The notes: generated from the sequence alone by a model not told the origin. 64,000 bases of DNA from Paludibacteraceae bacterium (GCA_016283095.1 JAEEMG010000043.1:1-64000); one strand, 5' to 3'. Counted from the first letter of the stretch, positions 53,127-62,921 are shown. Translations and numbers: made by a program.

Positions 53127-53174
53127 CATCTTTTGCATTAATTGTCTTTATGAAACCACAAATATCATAAAAAA

Positions 53175-53359
53175 GAGGGTGTATTAAAATGTAAAATCAT
53201 GTTTTTCGAACTTACATTTTGTCACTTTATGAACAAAGCCGTTTCAGAACTTAAAAATTACAGTTAAGTCTCTAAAACGGCTATATTTTTGGAGAAATTA
53301 AAAATCAACTTACATTTTGATAGTTTGATTTTTGATAAATTGAGTTTTGATACACCCTC
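53175..53359. mobile_element. MITE-like element between paralogous lipoproteins
   Basis: A 185-bp sequence bounded by 15-bp inverted repeats, GAGGGTGTATTAAAA and TTTTGATACACCCTC, with one mismatch. It contains an imperfect hairpin GCCGTTT..CTTAA / TTAAG..AAACGGC (about 53239-53283) and has no coding frame. No target duplication is clear. The end sequence resembles ends of Bacteroidota insertion sequences, so it is probably mobilised in trans. Confidence 0.6.
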
Positions 53360-53369
53360 TAATTCCAAA

Positions 53370-53810
53370 TTAATGTTTCAACATCGTGTCACATCTAGCA
53401 AGTATGGAATCATCAATAAAATAATACCTACTTACGTCTTCTCCGTTATGAACGGTATAATATTTTTCATTCCAAAAAGAACCATAATTATGTGGATAAA
53501 ACAAATACTCTCCTGAATGGTTTCTCATTGAGATTGTATCAGCACAAGTTATATCATAAGGAATTTCTCCGTATAGAAACGATGCTGTATCCTTAGGTCC
53601 AAGTGAATACAATTTACTACCTTGTTGCAATTCTTTTTTATAATCCTCGTATGAATAACGAAAACTTACAAACAATGAATCTGATGTGTCATTGATGTAA
53701 AAACATGATACATAAATGTTTGGTTCTGTCAAGTCTTCATCACATGAAGGCAAAAAACTACTCGTTACTCCAATAAGTAAACAGAGCATCAATACTTTTA
53801 CTTGTTTCAT
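53370..53810 (-). CDS. Small lipoprotein, copy 1 of a tandem pair
   Basis: A 146-residue protein with SPII signal MKQVKVLMLCLLIGVTSS then FLPSC-DEDLTEP. It shares most of its mature sequence with the paralogue at 52689-53126 (FYINDTSDSLFVSFRYSYEDYKK; LGPKDTASFLYGE). Its first 53 bp overlap the 3' end of the metalloprotease gene. Role unknown; an inhibitor of the neighbouring protease is a positional guess. Confidence 0.7.
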   Translation of the reverse strand: MKQVKVLMLCLLIGVTSSFLPSCDEDLTEPNIYVSCFYINDTSDSLFVSFRYSYEDYKKELQQGSKLYSLGPKDTASFLYGEIPYDITCADTISMRNHSGEYLFYPHNYGSFWNEKYYTVHNGEDVSRYYFIDDSILARCDTMLKH

Positions 53811-55284
53811 TGTCTATAGTTTTTATCGATTTAACGTTACTCTTAAATTTATCCCATGTTGTTGCATCTTTTAATGCTCTTTGTATATCATATAACGTAT
53901 ATCCAGACACATTATCAAATAAATAACCTTGGTTAAAATTGGAATCTTCTACTTGGTTATCTCTTAAATCGTTGACTAGTCCAGTATATTGGTTATCATA
54001 TATCTTAATACCTGTTCCCCTATAAGTAATGATTCTTCCATATTCTCCATATTTACGCAATGAACAATAATCCTGAACACCTACTGCCCAAGTGTCTGTC
54101 ACACAAGATTCTACCTTTTCAAACGTTTTTTCTCCAACATACTCTCTATGGCATGAATGAGCAAGTTCATGAATGGTTGTACCATAATAAGATGCTGAAT
54201 TCTTTTCTATTTTATCTTTTGTGTAATATCTAAAGATTTTTATTTCTTTTGGATAAGATCCATTAAACCGACCACTTCTATATTTGCTGTCGATTTCTTC
54301 TGGAGTGATATCTATATCCTCTTCTGGCCTTTGGATTCCACACATGTCTTTATAAAAAAATTCATGTGTAGGAATGAACAGACTTGCATATATCCATTGC
54401 TTCACATTTTCACTTTTTCTGAAAATTTTGTCCACCCTGCTTTTATTCTCTTGAATGACATAATCTGCTGTTGCAATTCTATTTTCTGGAATAATTCTGA
54501 ACACTGCCCTTTTCCACTCAATGGAATACTTGCAGTCTCCTCGTTTAGTGGTGGAACACTGGAAATATCCGCTCTTGTCTGTGCAATTCTGATAGGTTAT
54601 TATATGGTAACGCATTCTGACGGGAACACCCTCCAATGGCACTACCGTATTCGTATAGTTGTCCTCGTAACGAAGTCTTCCTCCTGCTCTCCACTTTGAA
54701 CCTCTTGTCTCCGGAGTTGAAATTATTGAACTGTCTCCTGCCAACAGATAAGCTTTCTCCTCAAGCTGTTCCCATGAAATAGCACTGCCAGAACGAAGTC
54801 CACCCTCTTCTTCTTCATAATAGACCTCGTCCAACACTTCATGCTCCACTTCTGGCAACGGATGATCTATAGGCACGCACACATACTGATATGTGGGCAC
54901 TGTGTCTGGAAGCGAAGGGTCGTGATATCCTCCACCTTCTCCTATCAGCTCCACATCGAGAGGATAATTATAAAAGTACAGCGTGGTATCTGACTCAAGC
55001 AGTCTCAACTCTTCAAGATTCTTGGGCGCGAACTTTAGATACAAGTGAGTGGGTGCGAGAGTCTCGCATGATCTCAATCCAGATTGTTCAGCCAGTTCGT
55101 TGTAGGCCTGCTGAACCACTTTTAATGAATAAGGATTTGGAATCCTCTTTCCTAATCTCAGAGTTCCATCACTCGCATCAAATTCCTGCATCTTCGCATT
55201 GTTTTCTACGATTTCATTTTCAATCTCATCCGTACAGGATGGCACACCGCACAAAACAGACAAAACCAGGGAAGCATTAATCAT
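53758..55284 (-). CDS. HELAH zinc-protease-like lipoprotein
   Basis: About 508 residues from the ATG at 55284; a TTG at 55311 inside a G6 run is an alternative start. The signal ends CGVPSC, then the acidic ENNAKMQEFD leader, a segment LYLKFAPKNLEELRLLESDTTLYFYNYPLD typical (over its length) of a Bacteroidota exported family, and a C-terminal domain with the zincin motif TTIHELAHSCHREY. The sequence around the start (kvSAKLM) matches that of the C10 protease leader at 26.0 kb, so the two exported proteases share a 5' end. Confidence 0.65.
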   Translation of the reverse strand: MINASLVLSVLCGVPSCTDEIENEIVENNAKMQEFDASDGTLRLGKRIPNPYSLKVVQQAYNELAEQSGLRSCETLAPTHLYLKFAPKNLEELRLLESDTTLYFYNYPLDVELIGEGGGYHDPSLPDTVPTYQYVCVPIDHPLPEVEHEVLDEVYYEEEEGGLRSGSAISWEQLEEKAYLLAGDSSIISTPETRGSKWRAGGRLRYEDNYTNTVVPLEGVPVRMRYHIITYQNCTDKSGYFQCSTTKRGDCKYSIEWKRAVFRIIPENRIATADYVIQENKSRVDKIFRKSENVKQWIYASLFIPTHEFFYKDMCGIQRPEEDIDITPEEIDSKYRSGRFNGSYPKEIKIFRYYTKDKIEKNSASYYGTTIHELAHSCHREYVGEKTFEKVESCVTDTWAVGVQDYCSLRKYGEYGRIITYRGTGIKIYDNQYTGLVNDLRDNQVEDSNFNQGYLFDNVSGYTLYDIQRALKDATTWDKFKSNVKSIKTIDNETSKSIDALFTYWSNE

Positions 55285-55428
55285 CAGTTTCGCACTAACC
55301 TTACCCCCCAATCTTAGGAGGATAAAAATTCCGACCAATTTTAGTATTCATATAGTTGTTTTAAATTTCAACATTGCAAAAATAGCATTTTTTTTATGTG
55401 AGATAGCTTTAACATGTTTTAACTAAAA

Positions 55429-55458
55429 AAGAGTGAAGAACCTCAATTCTTCACTCTT
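55429..55458 (-). terminator. Terminator of queA operon
   Basis: A 12-bp perfect stem AAGAGTGAAGAA / TTCTTCACTCTT with a six-base loop and a T-run on the minus strand, beyond the queA stop. Confidence 0.85.
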
Positions 55459-55484
55459 AACTCTTAATTTTTAATTTCATCTGA

Positions 55485-56537
55485 TTATTCCATAATCATC
55501 ATCGCGTCGCCGTAAGCTCCAAACTTATAGCCTTCCTTGATTGCGACGTCGTATGCCTTCATCACATGGTCGTAACCGCCAAACGCAGTCACCATCATAA
55601 GCATTGTCGAGTATGGCAAATGGAAGTTTGTGATGCATCTGTTTGCCACACTGAAATTGTATGGAGGGAAGATGAACTTGTTGGTCCATCCCTCGAACGG
55701 TTTGATCATTCCGTCTGTGCTGACTGATGTCTCGATCGCCTTCAACACTGTTGTGCCGACCGCACAAATATTTCTATGCTTTCTTGTTGCGGCATTGATG
55801 ATGTTGGCGTTCTCCTCGTTCACCTCAATCTGCTCTGAATCTGTCTTATGCTTTGTCAAATCCTCAACATCTATGTCACGGAAATTACCAAGACCTGCGT
55901 GAAGAGTGATTTTTGCAAACTCACATCCCTTGATCTCCAATCTCTTCATCAACTCGCGTGAGAAGTGCATTCCTGCAGCTGGCGCCATCACCGCACCCTC
56001 TTTCTCTGCGTAGATTGTCTGGTAACGCTCTGCATCCTCTGGCTCAACCGGACGTGTGATATATTCTGGCAACGGTGTGCGGCCAAGCTTCATCAAAAGA
56101 TCCTTAAACTCCTCCTGTGTGCCGTCGAACAGATATCTCAAAGTACGTCCTCTTGAAGTTGTATTGTCGATAACCTCAGCTACGAGTGAGTCGTCCTCAC
56201 CGAAATATAGTTTGTTGCCAATACGAATCTTACGGGCAGGCTCTACAAGCACATCCCAAAATCTCAACTCACTGTTAAGCTCTCTCAACAGTGTGACTTC
56301 GATATTGGCATTTGTTTTCTCCTTGTTTCCCTCCAAAATTGCAGGAAAGACCTTTGTATCATTAAGAATAAAAACATCCTCTTCGTCGAAATACTCAAGA
56401 ATATCCTTGAATATCTTGTGCTCAATCTCTCCCGTCTTCTTGTGCAATACCAATAACTTGCACTCGTCACGATGTTCAGACGGATACTGTGCAATGCTCT
56501 CGTCAGGGAGATTGAATTTAAACTTTGAAAGCTTCAT
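55485..56537 (-). CDS. queA: S-adenosylmethionine:tRNA ribosyltransferase-isomerase
   Basis: A 350-residue QueA with [26 protein letters not shown] at the start and, later, [31 protein letters not shown] and [19 protein letters not shown]. It forms epoxyqueuosine in tRNA from the preQ1-modified base. It is last in the ftsX-truB series, separated from truB by a 111-bp gap that contains a REP-like palindrome. Confidence 0.95.
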   Translation of the reverse strand: MKLSKFKFNLPDESIAQYPSEHRDECKLLVLHKKTGEIEHKIFKDILEYFDEEDVFILNDTKVFPAILEGNKEKTNANIEVTLLRELNSELRFWDVLVEPARKIRIGNKLYFGEDDSLVAEVIDNTTSRGRTLRYLFDGTQEEFKDLLMKLGRTPLPEYITRPVEPEDAERYQTIYAEKEGAVMAPAAGMHFSRELMKRLEIKGCEFAKITLHAGLGNFRDIDVEDLTKHKTDSEQIEVNEENANIINAATRKHRNICAVGTTVLKAIETSVSTDGMIKPFEGWTNKFIFPPYNFSVANRCITNFHLPYSTMLMMVTAFGGYDHVMKAYDVAIKEGYKFGAYGDAMMIME

Positions 56538-56617
56538 ATTTTTTCTTTTTAATGAATTTCTTAAATAATTCGGACACGCACGTCTTATTCAAATACAACA
56601 TACATGCCATATTTCAT

Positions 56618-56642
56618 GACACGCACGTCCGTGCGTCTCTAC
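56618..56642. repeat. REP-like palindrome
   Basis: ACGCACG-tc-CGTGCGT with gac/gtc at the ends; cacgcacgtc also occurs at about 56574. A common Bacteroidota intergenic palindrome. Confidence 0.5.
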
Positions 56643-56648
56643 GAGTCC

Positions 56649-57383
56649 CTACAATGATGCCCCTTCTGGCATTTTTATTGTCGGATCGTTGTCGAGCAAA
56701 GACTGGAACTGTTCGATTGTGAGGCAGTCTTCCAACTTTGTCTCTCCAATTCTTGTGCGGACGAGCGACGTGAGGTGAGCTCCACTCTTCAATGCTTCAC
56801 CGATGTCTCTTGCCAATCCACGTATGTATGTTCCCTTGCTGCACACCACTCTTATCTTGATCGCAGTCTGGGAATATTCCATCAACTCTATCTCATCAAT
56901 CACCAACGTTTTAGGCTTGATCTCCACTTCCTGACCCTTACGCGCATACTCGTAAGCTCTCTTTCCGTTGATCTTCACAGCTGAGAAAGCAGGAGGTACC
57001 TGCTGAATCTCACCTAAAAACTTCTTCAACGTCTCCTCCACAAGTTCACGAGTGATATGCTCTGTAGGATAAGTGGCATCGACCTCCGTCTCCAAATCAA
57101 AAGATGGCGTAGTGGCTCCAAGAGCCAGCTCAGCTACATATTCTTTAGTCTGGTACTGGAAATTGTCAATCTCTTTAGTCTTCTTGCCTGTGCAGACGAT
57201 AAGCACTCCCGTCGCCAACGGATCAAGTGTGCCAGCATGCCCGATCTTAATCTTCTTCAAACCGGACGCATACCTTATCATGGTACGCACTTTGCTGACA
57301 AGATTAAACGACGACCAATGAAGCGGTTTGTTGAAGCGGAACACCTGTCCTTCCGCAAGATCCAGAACCAATTTCTGCTCCAT
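56649..57383 (-). CDS. truB: tRNA pseudouridine(55) synthase
   Basis: A 244-residue TruB with FNKPLHWSSFNLVSKVR, the catalytic Asp segment IGHAGTLDPLATGVLIV, and GEIQQVPPAFSAVKINGKRAYEYAR, plus SKGTYIRGLARDIGE. It makes pseudouridine 55 in the T-loop of tRNA. Its ATG overlaps the uppP stop by one base. Confidence 0.95.
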   Translation of the reverse strand: MEQKLVLDLAEGQVFRFNKPLHWSSFNLVSKVRTMIRYASGLKKIKIGHAGTLDPLATGVLIVCTGKKTKEIDNFQYQTKEYVAELALGATTPSFDLETEVDATYPTEHITRELVEETLKKFLGEIQQVPPAFSAVKINGKRAYEYARKGQEVEIKPKTLVIDEIELMEYSQTAIKIRVVCSKGTYIRGLARDIGEALKSGAHLTSLVRTRIGETKLEDCLTIEQFQSLLDNDPTIKMPEGASL

Positions 57384-58255
57384 TAATCAACCATCTGAAG
57401 AGAGACACCCAAATATGGAAGTATAAGAATGATAGTGCCAACTACTATTCTATACCATCCAAATGCCTTGAATCCATACTTAGTCAAGAACGATATAAAT
57501 CCTTTGATTGCAGCAAGAGCGACAAGGAATGCGACCACATTACCTACAATCAACACTCCAAGATGACTTGTGAGCATCTCTGTTCCTCCACTAAGGAATA
57601 ACTTCAACATCTTGTATGCTGTAGCAGCAAACATTGTTGGCACGGCAAGGAAGAATGAAAACTCTGCTGCACGCTGACGTGTAAGTCCCTGCTGCATACC
57701 TCCAACGATTGTAGCCATCGAACGGCTCACTCCTGGTATCATCGCTATACACTGGAAGAATCCAATCTTCAACGCTCTTGGCTCGTCCACTTTGACAGAC
57801 TCACTGCCATGGTTGAATATCTTGTCGCAGAACAACATGAATATTCCACCGATAAGCAACATCACAGCCACAACACGTACGTCGCCCAAAAACTCGTCAA
57901 TCTTGTCGCTGAAAACCAATCCAAGCACTGCCGCTGGCAAGAATGCGATAAGCAGTTTCCAATAGAAATCAAACTTATGTATCAGTTTCTTCCAAGCTGG
58001 AGCAGAGTCGCCTCCCTCCATTGGCTCATTGTTGAGCACAAAGAAACGTTTCCAATACAAACAAACCACAGAAAGGATCGCTCCAAACTGAATTATGACT
58101 GTAAATGCCTTTATGAACTCACTCTCCGGATTAGCTTCACTCAAATCCATTCCAAGCAAGTTCTCTGTGATAATCATATGTCCTGTAGACGATACTGGAA
58201 GAAACTCTGTAAGTCCCTCCACAATAGCTATTATTATAGCTTGAATAGTAGTCAT
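57383..58255 (-). CDS. uppP: Undecaprenyl-diphosphatase
   Basis: A 290-residue membrane phosphatase with the BacA/UppP motifs [17 protein letters not shown] and [19 protein letters not shown]. It recycles the undecaprenyl carrier for cell-wall synthesis and confers bacitracin tolerance when abundant. It lies 38 bp after DUF3098. Confidence 0.95.
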   Translation of the reverse strand: MTTIQAIIIAIVEGLTEFLPVSSTGHMIITENLLGMDLSEANPESEFIKAFTVIIQFGAILSVVCLYWKRFFVLNNEPMEGGDSAPAWKKLIHKFDFYWKLLIAFLPAAVLGLVFSDKIDEFLGDVRVVAVMLLIGGIFMLFCDKIFNHGSESVKVDEPRALKIGFFQCIAMIPGVSRSMATIVGGMQQGLTRQRAAEFSFFLAVPTMFAATAYKMLKLFLSGGTEMLTSHLGVLIVGNVVAFLVALAAIKGFISFLTKYGFKAFGWYRIVVGTIILILPYLGVSLQMVD

Positions 58256-58293
58256 TTTTGTTCTTCTATTTATTTGTTTTCTATAAGATTTGC

Positions 58294-58584
58294 TTATTCT
58301 GATACTGATACCGAGTTGTCCTCATCACGAAGAGTCAAACCAGTGGATGAACTGTTGTCCTCATCACGAACCCAAAGAATAGCAAAAATCTCAAACACAA
58401 AACCAAACAACGCAATCATTGGACCCACAGTCACTCTTTGTGCACTAAAAATCTCCGGATTAAATTCTGTACCCTCAGATCCTCCTCCGATCATAAGAAT
58501 AAATCCAAAAAGAATAATCACGAATCCTACTGCCAGAAGCAAAAGGTTCTTCTTAGGAAGTGCATATCCTTTACCCGCTTTCAT
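58294..58584 (-). CDS. DUF3098 membrane protein
   Basis: A 96-residue protein with two transmembrane helices ([39 protein letters not shown]). Conserved position between ftsX and uppP in Bacteroidota. The C-terminus carries a short duplicated RDEDNS motif. Function unknown. Confidence 0.8.
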   Translation of the reverse strand: MKAGKGYALPKKNLLLLAVGFVIILFGFILMIGGGSEGTEFNPEIFSAQRVTVGPMIALFGFVFEIFAILWVRDEDNSSSTGLTLRDEDNSVSVSE

Positions 58585-58596
58585 TATTATATATAT

Positions 58597-59469
58597 TTAA
58601 ATGTAATACAACTCTTTTTCTTCTCTGCTCAAAAACTTGTTGACGGCAAAATAGGTCGACAACCATGAGATCACTATACCCGATACTATTATCGCTCCCG
58701 CTACAACATAATAGATCGAATGGTCTGAGTAATCCACAAACAATTTCAACTGGTCACGCATGACATAGCCGAACAATGCAAGATATCCTATCGCCAACAA
58801 TGCCGCGATGATTCCAATCATCACCCCCTTTTTTAAATACGGACGACGGATGAAACTTCTCGTCGCGCCAACAAGCTTCATGGTGTTGATCAGGAATCTA
58901 TCTGAATATATGAGTAGACGCAATGTATTGTTGATAAGCACGAATGATATGAAAAACAACACACCTGCCACAATCAGGAAGAGCACCGACACTTTATGGA
59001 TATTGTGGTTGACCTCATTGATAAACTGTTTCTGATAGAAGACATTCTCGACTATTCTGTACTCCTTGATTGTCTTCACCACCTCTTCTATCTTATCATT
59101 ATCCGTGTACTCAGATTTCAGATTCACCACAAATGACGCGCTCAACGGATTGTAACCAAGAAAGGCGACGGGATCCTCTCCCATCTCCTGTGCCAAATCC
59201 TTGATTGCCTGTTCCTTGCTGATAAACGCAACTTTTTTAGCATACGACTGCCCACGAAGGATCTCATCAAGCGTAGTGATATCCTTCTCCTCCGCGTCGT
59301 CTTTGATTTCTATGGAAATAGTGTAATTCTCTCTTACATAGGCTGAAAGAGTGTCACCAATCTTTAAGCCTAACACAACGATTCCAATCAAAAACAGCAC
59401 CATTGAAATACTGACAATGGTGGTAAGTTTGGAATTAAATATCTTATATTTAGCAACAGAATCTTTCAT
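58597..59469 (-). CDS. ftsX: Cell-division protein FtsX
   Basis: A 290-residue permease-like protein with one N-terminal helix, a periplasmic domain (AKKVAFISKEQAIKDLAQEMGEDP and FLGYNPLSASFVVNLK) and three C-terminal helices with NTMKLVGATRSFIRRPYLKKG. With FtsE it regulates peptidoglycan hydrolases at the septum. ftsE is not in the window. First gene of the series. Confidence 0.93.
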   Translation of the reverse strand: MKDSVAKYKIFNSKLTTIVSISMVLFLIGIVVLGLKIGDTLSAYVRENYTISIEIKDDAEEKDITTLDEILRGQSYAKKVAFISKEQAIKDLAQEMGEDPVAFLGYNPLSASFVVNLKSEYTDNDKIEEVVKTIKEYRIVENVFYQKQFINEVNHNIHKVSVLFLIVAGVLFFISFVLINNTLRLLIYSDRFLINTMKLVGATRSFIRRPYLKKGVMIGIIAALLAIGYLALFGYVMRDQLKLFVDYSDHSIYYVVAGAIIVSGIVISWLSTYFAVNKFLSREEKELYYI

Positions 59470-59625
59470 TTTAATGCAAAATAAACAAAAAAACAGCCAC
59501 TTATAAAATTTTTTTTGAAAAATCTACTGATTTATAGGATTTTTTTATTGAATAAACGAGATGAAGAAAATTTTTTCCAAACAAAAAATAATTTGTTCTC
59601 CATGATGATTTTTCAAAAAAAACAA

Positions 59626-59633
59626 TATTTTTG
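59626..59633 (+). promoter_or_regulatory. -7 promoter element
   Basis: TATTTTTG matches TAnnTTTG and would give a leader of about 160 nt before the nuclease gene. The 329-bp gap 59470-59798 is otherwise A+T-rich with no gene. Confidence 0.45.
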
Positions 59634-59798
59634 CATGTGATTGATGAGCGTCGTTTAATGTGAATAGACAATCAGAAATATAAGTAAACAGTTGACTTAA
59701 TAAGTATGATTATTGTTTGGCATGTGAAGAGCAAAACCTAGAATATCAATAATCAATTCTAAAAGTGAACATTATTAATAACTTAAACAACAGATATC

Positions 59799-60596
59799 AT
59801 GGGTATATCAAATTGGGAAATCCACGAAAAAGAATGTTATCAGTATTTAAAGAATGTTTTTGGACAAGATGCTGAATTCATTCATCATGGTGGCTCTGAT
59901 TCTACAATTTCAGACATTCAAGTTCGTACTAAGAATGGTCAGTCGTTCTGGATAGAGTGTAAAAGTCCACAAGCACAGAGTGGTCAGTTTGTGGCCATTC
60001 CAAAAGACGGTAAGTTTTATTTCAGCGAAAGAAACAAGTCGTTGCCGGAACTCTCAGAGTACATTATAGGAACAATGAACAGAGATTTCTACAGATATAG
60101 CAACGCTGGGACAGCAGGTATCAGACTTGACATTAACAGTGATACATTTGCCTTTTGGATAACGAACATGTATAAAAAGAAGGGCGTGAAATTTTTTATC
60201 ACACACTCCACTACTGGCAAATATGTGATTTCCCCTCTTGATGATATTTCAAGGTATTATTCATTATCGGCAATATTTAGGGTAAAGAAAAGCGGATCCA
60301 GCAATGTTGCGAAGTCGTCTCAAGAAATGGTGGCCCAAAGAATTGTGGAATCCTTGAACGTAAGCGCGTCTCAAATCGAATATGGAGTCAAGATGAGAGT
60401 AGACTCACCATTGATTGCAGACAAACAAAAGATAGAGATCAACGGATATGTGTATATGTTCTCCAAAACACCAGACGGATGTTTCGTCATACGAAGATTG
60501 TCGAATACCAATAATCTAAATGTAATCTTCAGCGTTTCATTGAAAAATGAAAGCGGATTGTCAGAGGATTCGTTTAGATCTATACTGAAAGGATAA
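59799..60596 (+). CDS. Putative type II restriction endonuclease (PD-(D/E)xK type)
   Basis: A 265-residue protein. Residues about 30-55 read GGSDSTISDIQVRT...SFWIECKSP, a D...ExK nuclease core. It is convergent with a C5-cytosine methyltransferase, supporting assignment as the cognate restriction enzyme. I do not recognise the specific REBASE family. The C-terminal half may serve target recognition. Confidence 0.7.
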   Translation: MGISNWEIHEKECYQYLKNVFGQDAEFIHHGGSDSTISDIQVRTKNGQSFWIECKSPQAQSGQFVAIPKDGKFYFSERNKSLPELSEYIIGTMNRDFYRYSNAGTAGIRLDINSDTFAFWITNMYKKKGVKFFITHSTTGKYVISPLDDISRYYSLSAIFRVKKSGSSNVAKSSQEMVAQRIVESLNVSASQIEYGVKMRVDSPLIADKQKIEINGYVYMFSKTPDGCFVIRRLSNTNNLNVIFSVSLKNESGLSEDSFRSILKG

Positions 60597-60598
60597 CA

Positions 60599-60636
60599 AA
60601 AAAACAACCGTGGCTTAAATGTCACGGTTGTTTTTT
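60599..60636. terminator. Shared terminator overlapping the methylase stop
   Basis: A 14-bp stem AAAAAACAACCGTG / CACGGTTGTTTTTT with a ten-base loop serves both convergent genes. The methylase stop codon (60615-60617) is in the loop, and one arm encodes its last residues. Confidence 0.85.
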
Positions 60637-61604
60637 AATGTACGTCCGAATTCCGTCGCTATATATTGCAGCACATCCACCACGACTGAATTACCAAACT
60701 GTTTGTATGCCTGATTCGCATTTTTAGCCATGATGTAGGAATCCGGATATCCCATAATTCTTGCGCATTCGCGTGGATGAAGACGTCGGGTTCTTCCATT
60801 TACAAGATAGCCTCCTGTTTTGGCAAAAACACCTCCGCCATAGGCAGACAATGTGATAGCGATACCTTTAGTACTATAGATGCGTTCACCTTGTCCTCCT
60901 TTGTTTACTATACCCAATCTGATTGATTTGTTGCTGTATTTATCATCTGGCTCTCCATTCATCTGCATGTCATCTCTTTTGATGTAAAGTTTTTCCACCA
61001 TACTTTCGTCATCCAAAAGAAAATCCTCCACATGCCTTTTCAGTGGGAATGGAGCTGGAAATTGAAAACCAAAATCATTTATATCGTTGCGGAAACATAC
61101 CATATAAATTCTTTCTCGTTTCTGCGGCATTCCATAATCAACAGCGTTAAGGACACGAGCATGGAAACTATATCCAAGTTCTTCCATCGTCGCCTTTACC
61201 ACAGCCAATGTTTTCCCGTCGTCGTGAGATGCAAAATTCTTTACATTCTCCATAAAGACAACCTTTGGCCTCTTTTCTTTTACTATTCTCGCGACATCAA
61301 AAAACAACGTTCCCCTACTGTCTTTGAATCCCAACTGCTTGCCACTGATAGAAAATGCCTGGCATGGAAATCCCGCACAAAGGATGTCATGATCAGGTAT
61401 TGTTTTCTCGTCAACCTTTGTTATATCTCCTTCCGGTGTCTCTCCAAAGTTTTGACAATAAACCTCTTGCGCATATTTGTCCCACTCGTTTGAATAGACA
61501 CAATTCGCACCCAACGACTCCAACGCTAATCTGAACCCACCCAGACCAGCAAACAAGTCGATAAACGACATGCCATTTAGAAGTTTATTTTTTATATTAA
61601 TCAT
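60615..61604 (-). CDS. dcm: DNA (cytosine-5-)-methyltransferase
   Basis: A 329-residue C5 methylase with FIDLFAGLGGFRLALES (motif I), the catalytic AGFPCQAFSISG (IV), ENVKNF (VI), QKRERIY (VIII), RRLHPRECARIMGYP (IX) and QFGNSVV (X). The target-recognition region between VIII and IX is short. The start is the ATG at 61604; the longer frame to 61715 crosses the promoter. It modifies the site cut by the convergent nuclease, whose sequence cannot be inferred. Confidence 0.93.
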   Translation of the reverse strand: MINIKNKLLNGMSFIDLFAGLGGFRLALESLGANCVYSNEWDKYAQEVYCQNFGETPEGDITKVDEKTIPDHDILCAGFPCQAFSISGKQLGFKDSRGTLFFDVARIVKEKRPKVVFMENVKNFASHDDGKTLAVVKATMEELGYSFHARVLNAVDYGMPQKRERIYMVCFRNDINDFGFQFPAPFPLKRHVEDFLLDDESMVEKLYIKRDDMQMNGEPDDKYSNKSIRLGIVNKGGQGERIYSTKGIAITLSAYGGGVFAKTGGYLVNGRTRRLHPRECARIMGYPDSYIMAKNANQAYKQFGNSVVVDVLQYIATEFGRTLKNNRDI

Positions 61605-61627
61605 GACAATTATTTCGAAACTTTTCG

Positions 61628-61635
61628 CAAAAATA
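61628..61635 (-). promoter_or_regulatory. -7 promoter element of dcm
   Basis: TATTTTTG on the minus strand, 24 bp before the ATG at 61604. Confidence 0.5.
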
Positions 61636-61917
61636 CACCATTTGGAAGAATTTGTACAATATTTGACGAATTGCAAACATCTATTTATGGAAAAATACGA
61701 TAGAAACAAACCCAAACCTTTTGTTATAAAATACTTATCTCCCCATAAAACCCTTCAAAATCATATTAAAAAACTATGTTGTTAAAAATGTTTTTATTTT
61801 TGGATAAAAAGTAAAAAAAAGAGAAATTTGCACCCCGGAAAAACAAAGACAACCTTTTCAACCTTTTAATACCATTGATTTTGTAATAGGGTATAATAGA
61901 AAAACACGCGTTTTTGA

Positions 61918-61945
61918 AGAGCATTACGGTATGTCCGTAATTGCT
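61918..61945. other. Hairpin in a 525-bp gap
   Basis: GAGCA-TTACGG-tatg-TCCGTAAT-TGCTC forms a long nearly perfect stem without a T-run. Apart from flanking promoters, the gap 61605-62129 shows no gene; a 71-codon frame at 61570 is not supported. Confidence 0.4.
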
Positions 61946-62076
61946 CTCCGAAAACAGAGAAAAATCATCTGCTTATAATATCTCTCATTTTAGAAATCAT
62001 CCAATATTTACTATAATTTTGATATCATTTCTTTATTAGATTATCATAACGTGAATATAAAATAGACCATCATTCA

Positions 62077-62106
62077 TTGTTATATTAGACAAATATTTTA
62101 CTTTTG
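62077..62106 (+). promoter_or_regulatory. Promoter of the second PIN pair
   Basis: TTG at 62077-62079 and TACTTTTG at 62099-62106, 19 bases apart; the ATG is at 62130. Confidence 0.6.
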
Positions 62107-62129
62107 TGAAAACGAAAAAAATTAGATTT

Positions 62130-62402
62130 ATGGAAACAGTTACATTGCAGAAAAATACTAATAAACTTAGATTGGAAGGCATTGACATATTGCTTGAAAC
62201 TAATGACATTGAAATTCTTAAGTCTTTAGTTGCAAGCCTAAAAAACACCTATAAAGAATTGACTGCAAAACCAAAAGAAAAGACACAAACACTAAAAGAC
62301 AATCAATATCCAGATGTTGTGAATAGACTTATCGGAGTTGCAGAACAGGAAGATGACTATAAAGAAAACTACATAAAGTATTTGGAGGAGAAAAACAGAT
62401 GA
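62130..62402 (+). CDS. Putative antitoxin
   Basis: A 90-residue charged protein (METVTLQKNTNKLRLEGIDIL then a helical SLVASLKNTYKELTAKPKE), whose last codons overlap the PIN toxin ATG by 4 bp. Antitoxin role inferred from size and coupling; unlike the antitoxin at 42630 in sequence. Confidence 0.65.
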   Translation: METVTLQKNTNKLRLEGIDILLETNDIEILKSLVASLKNTYKELTAKPKEKTQTLKDNQYPDVVNRLIGVAEQEDDYKENYIKYLEEKNR

Positions 62403-62809
62403 AAACAGTATTCCTTGATACGAATGTAGTTGTTGACCTTTTACAAAAAAGAGAAGGATTTTATCAATATTCTGCCCAAATCTTTTCATTGGGATTCGAA
62501 AACAAGCTGCAATTATTTGTTTCACCTATAACTTTCTCGACCGCCTCTTATCTACTAAGAAAACTCGGAACAGAAGCAATTAAAAATGTTCTTAAAGATC
62601 TTAGATTAATTGTTGATGTGGTTGAAATGGATTATGATGTTATTGACAACTCCCTAATTTCAAATTTTAATGATATTGAAGATGCCATGCAGTATTATTG
62701 TGCAAAAAAATGTCATGCGGATGTTATTGTAACAAGAAATATTAAGGATTTTTCTGAATCAGAAATCAACGTCCTTTCTCCAGATGCATTTTTGGCAGAA
62801 TATGAATAA
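62399..62809 (+). CDS. PIN-domain toxin
   Basis: A 136-residue VapC-like RNase: VFLDTNVVVDLLQKREGFY, a central DIEDAMQYYCAKKCHADVIVTRNIKDF with the other acidic residues, and SPDAFLAEY at the end, a common PIN C-terminus. ATGA overlap with its antitoxin. Confidence 0.85.
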   Translation: MKTVFLDTNVVVDLLQKREGFYQYSAQIFSLGFENKLQLFVSPITFSTASYLLRKLGTEAIKNVLKDLRLIVDVVEMDYDVIDNSLISNFNDIEDAMQYYCAKKCHADVIVTRNIKDFSESEINVLSPDAFLAEYE

Positions 62810-62913
62810 AAACAAAGCCAGAAAATGGTATTGGCTTTGATTGATTCGATTTATTATAATTATTCTCATCTTCAAAACATCCCATAAAATTAAGACTGTT
62901 CCCAACATTTTTA

Positions 62914-62921
62914 TATTTTTG
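62914..62921 (+). promoter_or_regulatory. -7 promoter element
   Basis: TATTTTTG, 33 bp before the ATG at 62955. Confidence 0.45.

Noticed and set aside
61570..61785. 71-codon frame in the gap upstream of dcm
   Set aside because: Overlaps the start of dcm and its promoter; no recognisable protein.
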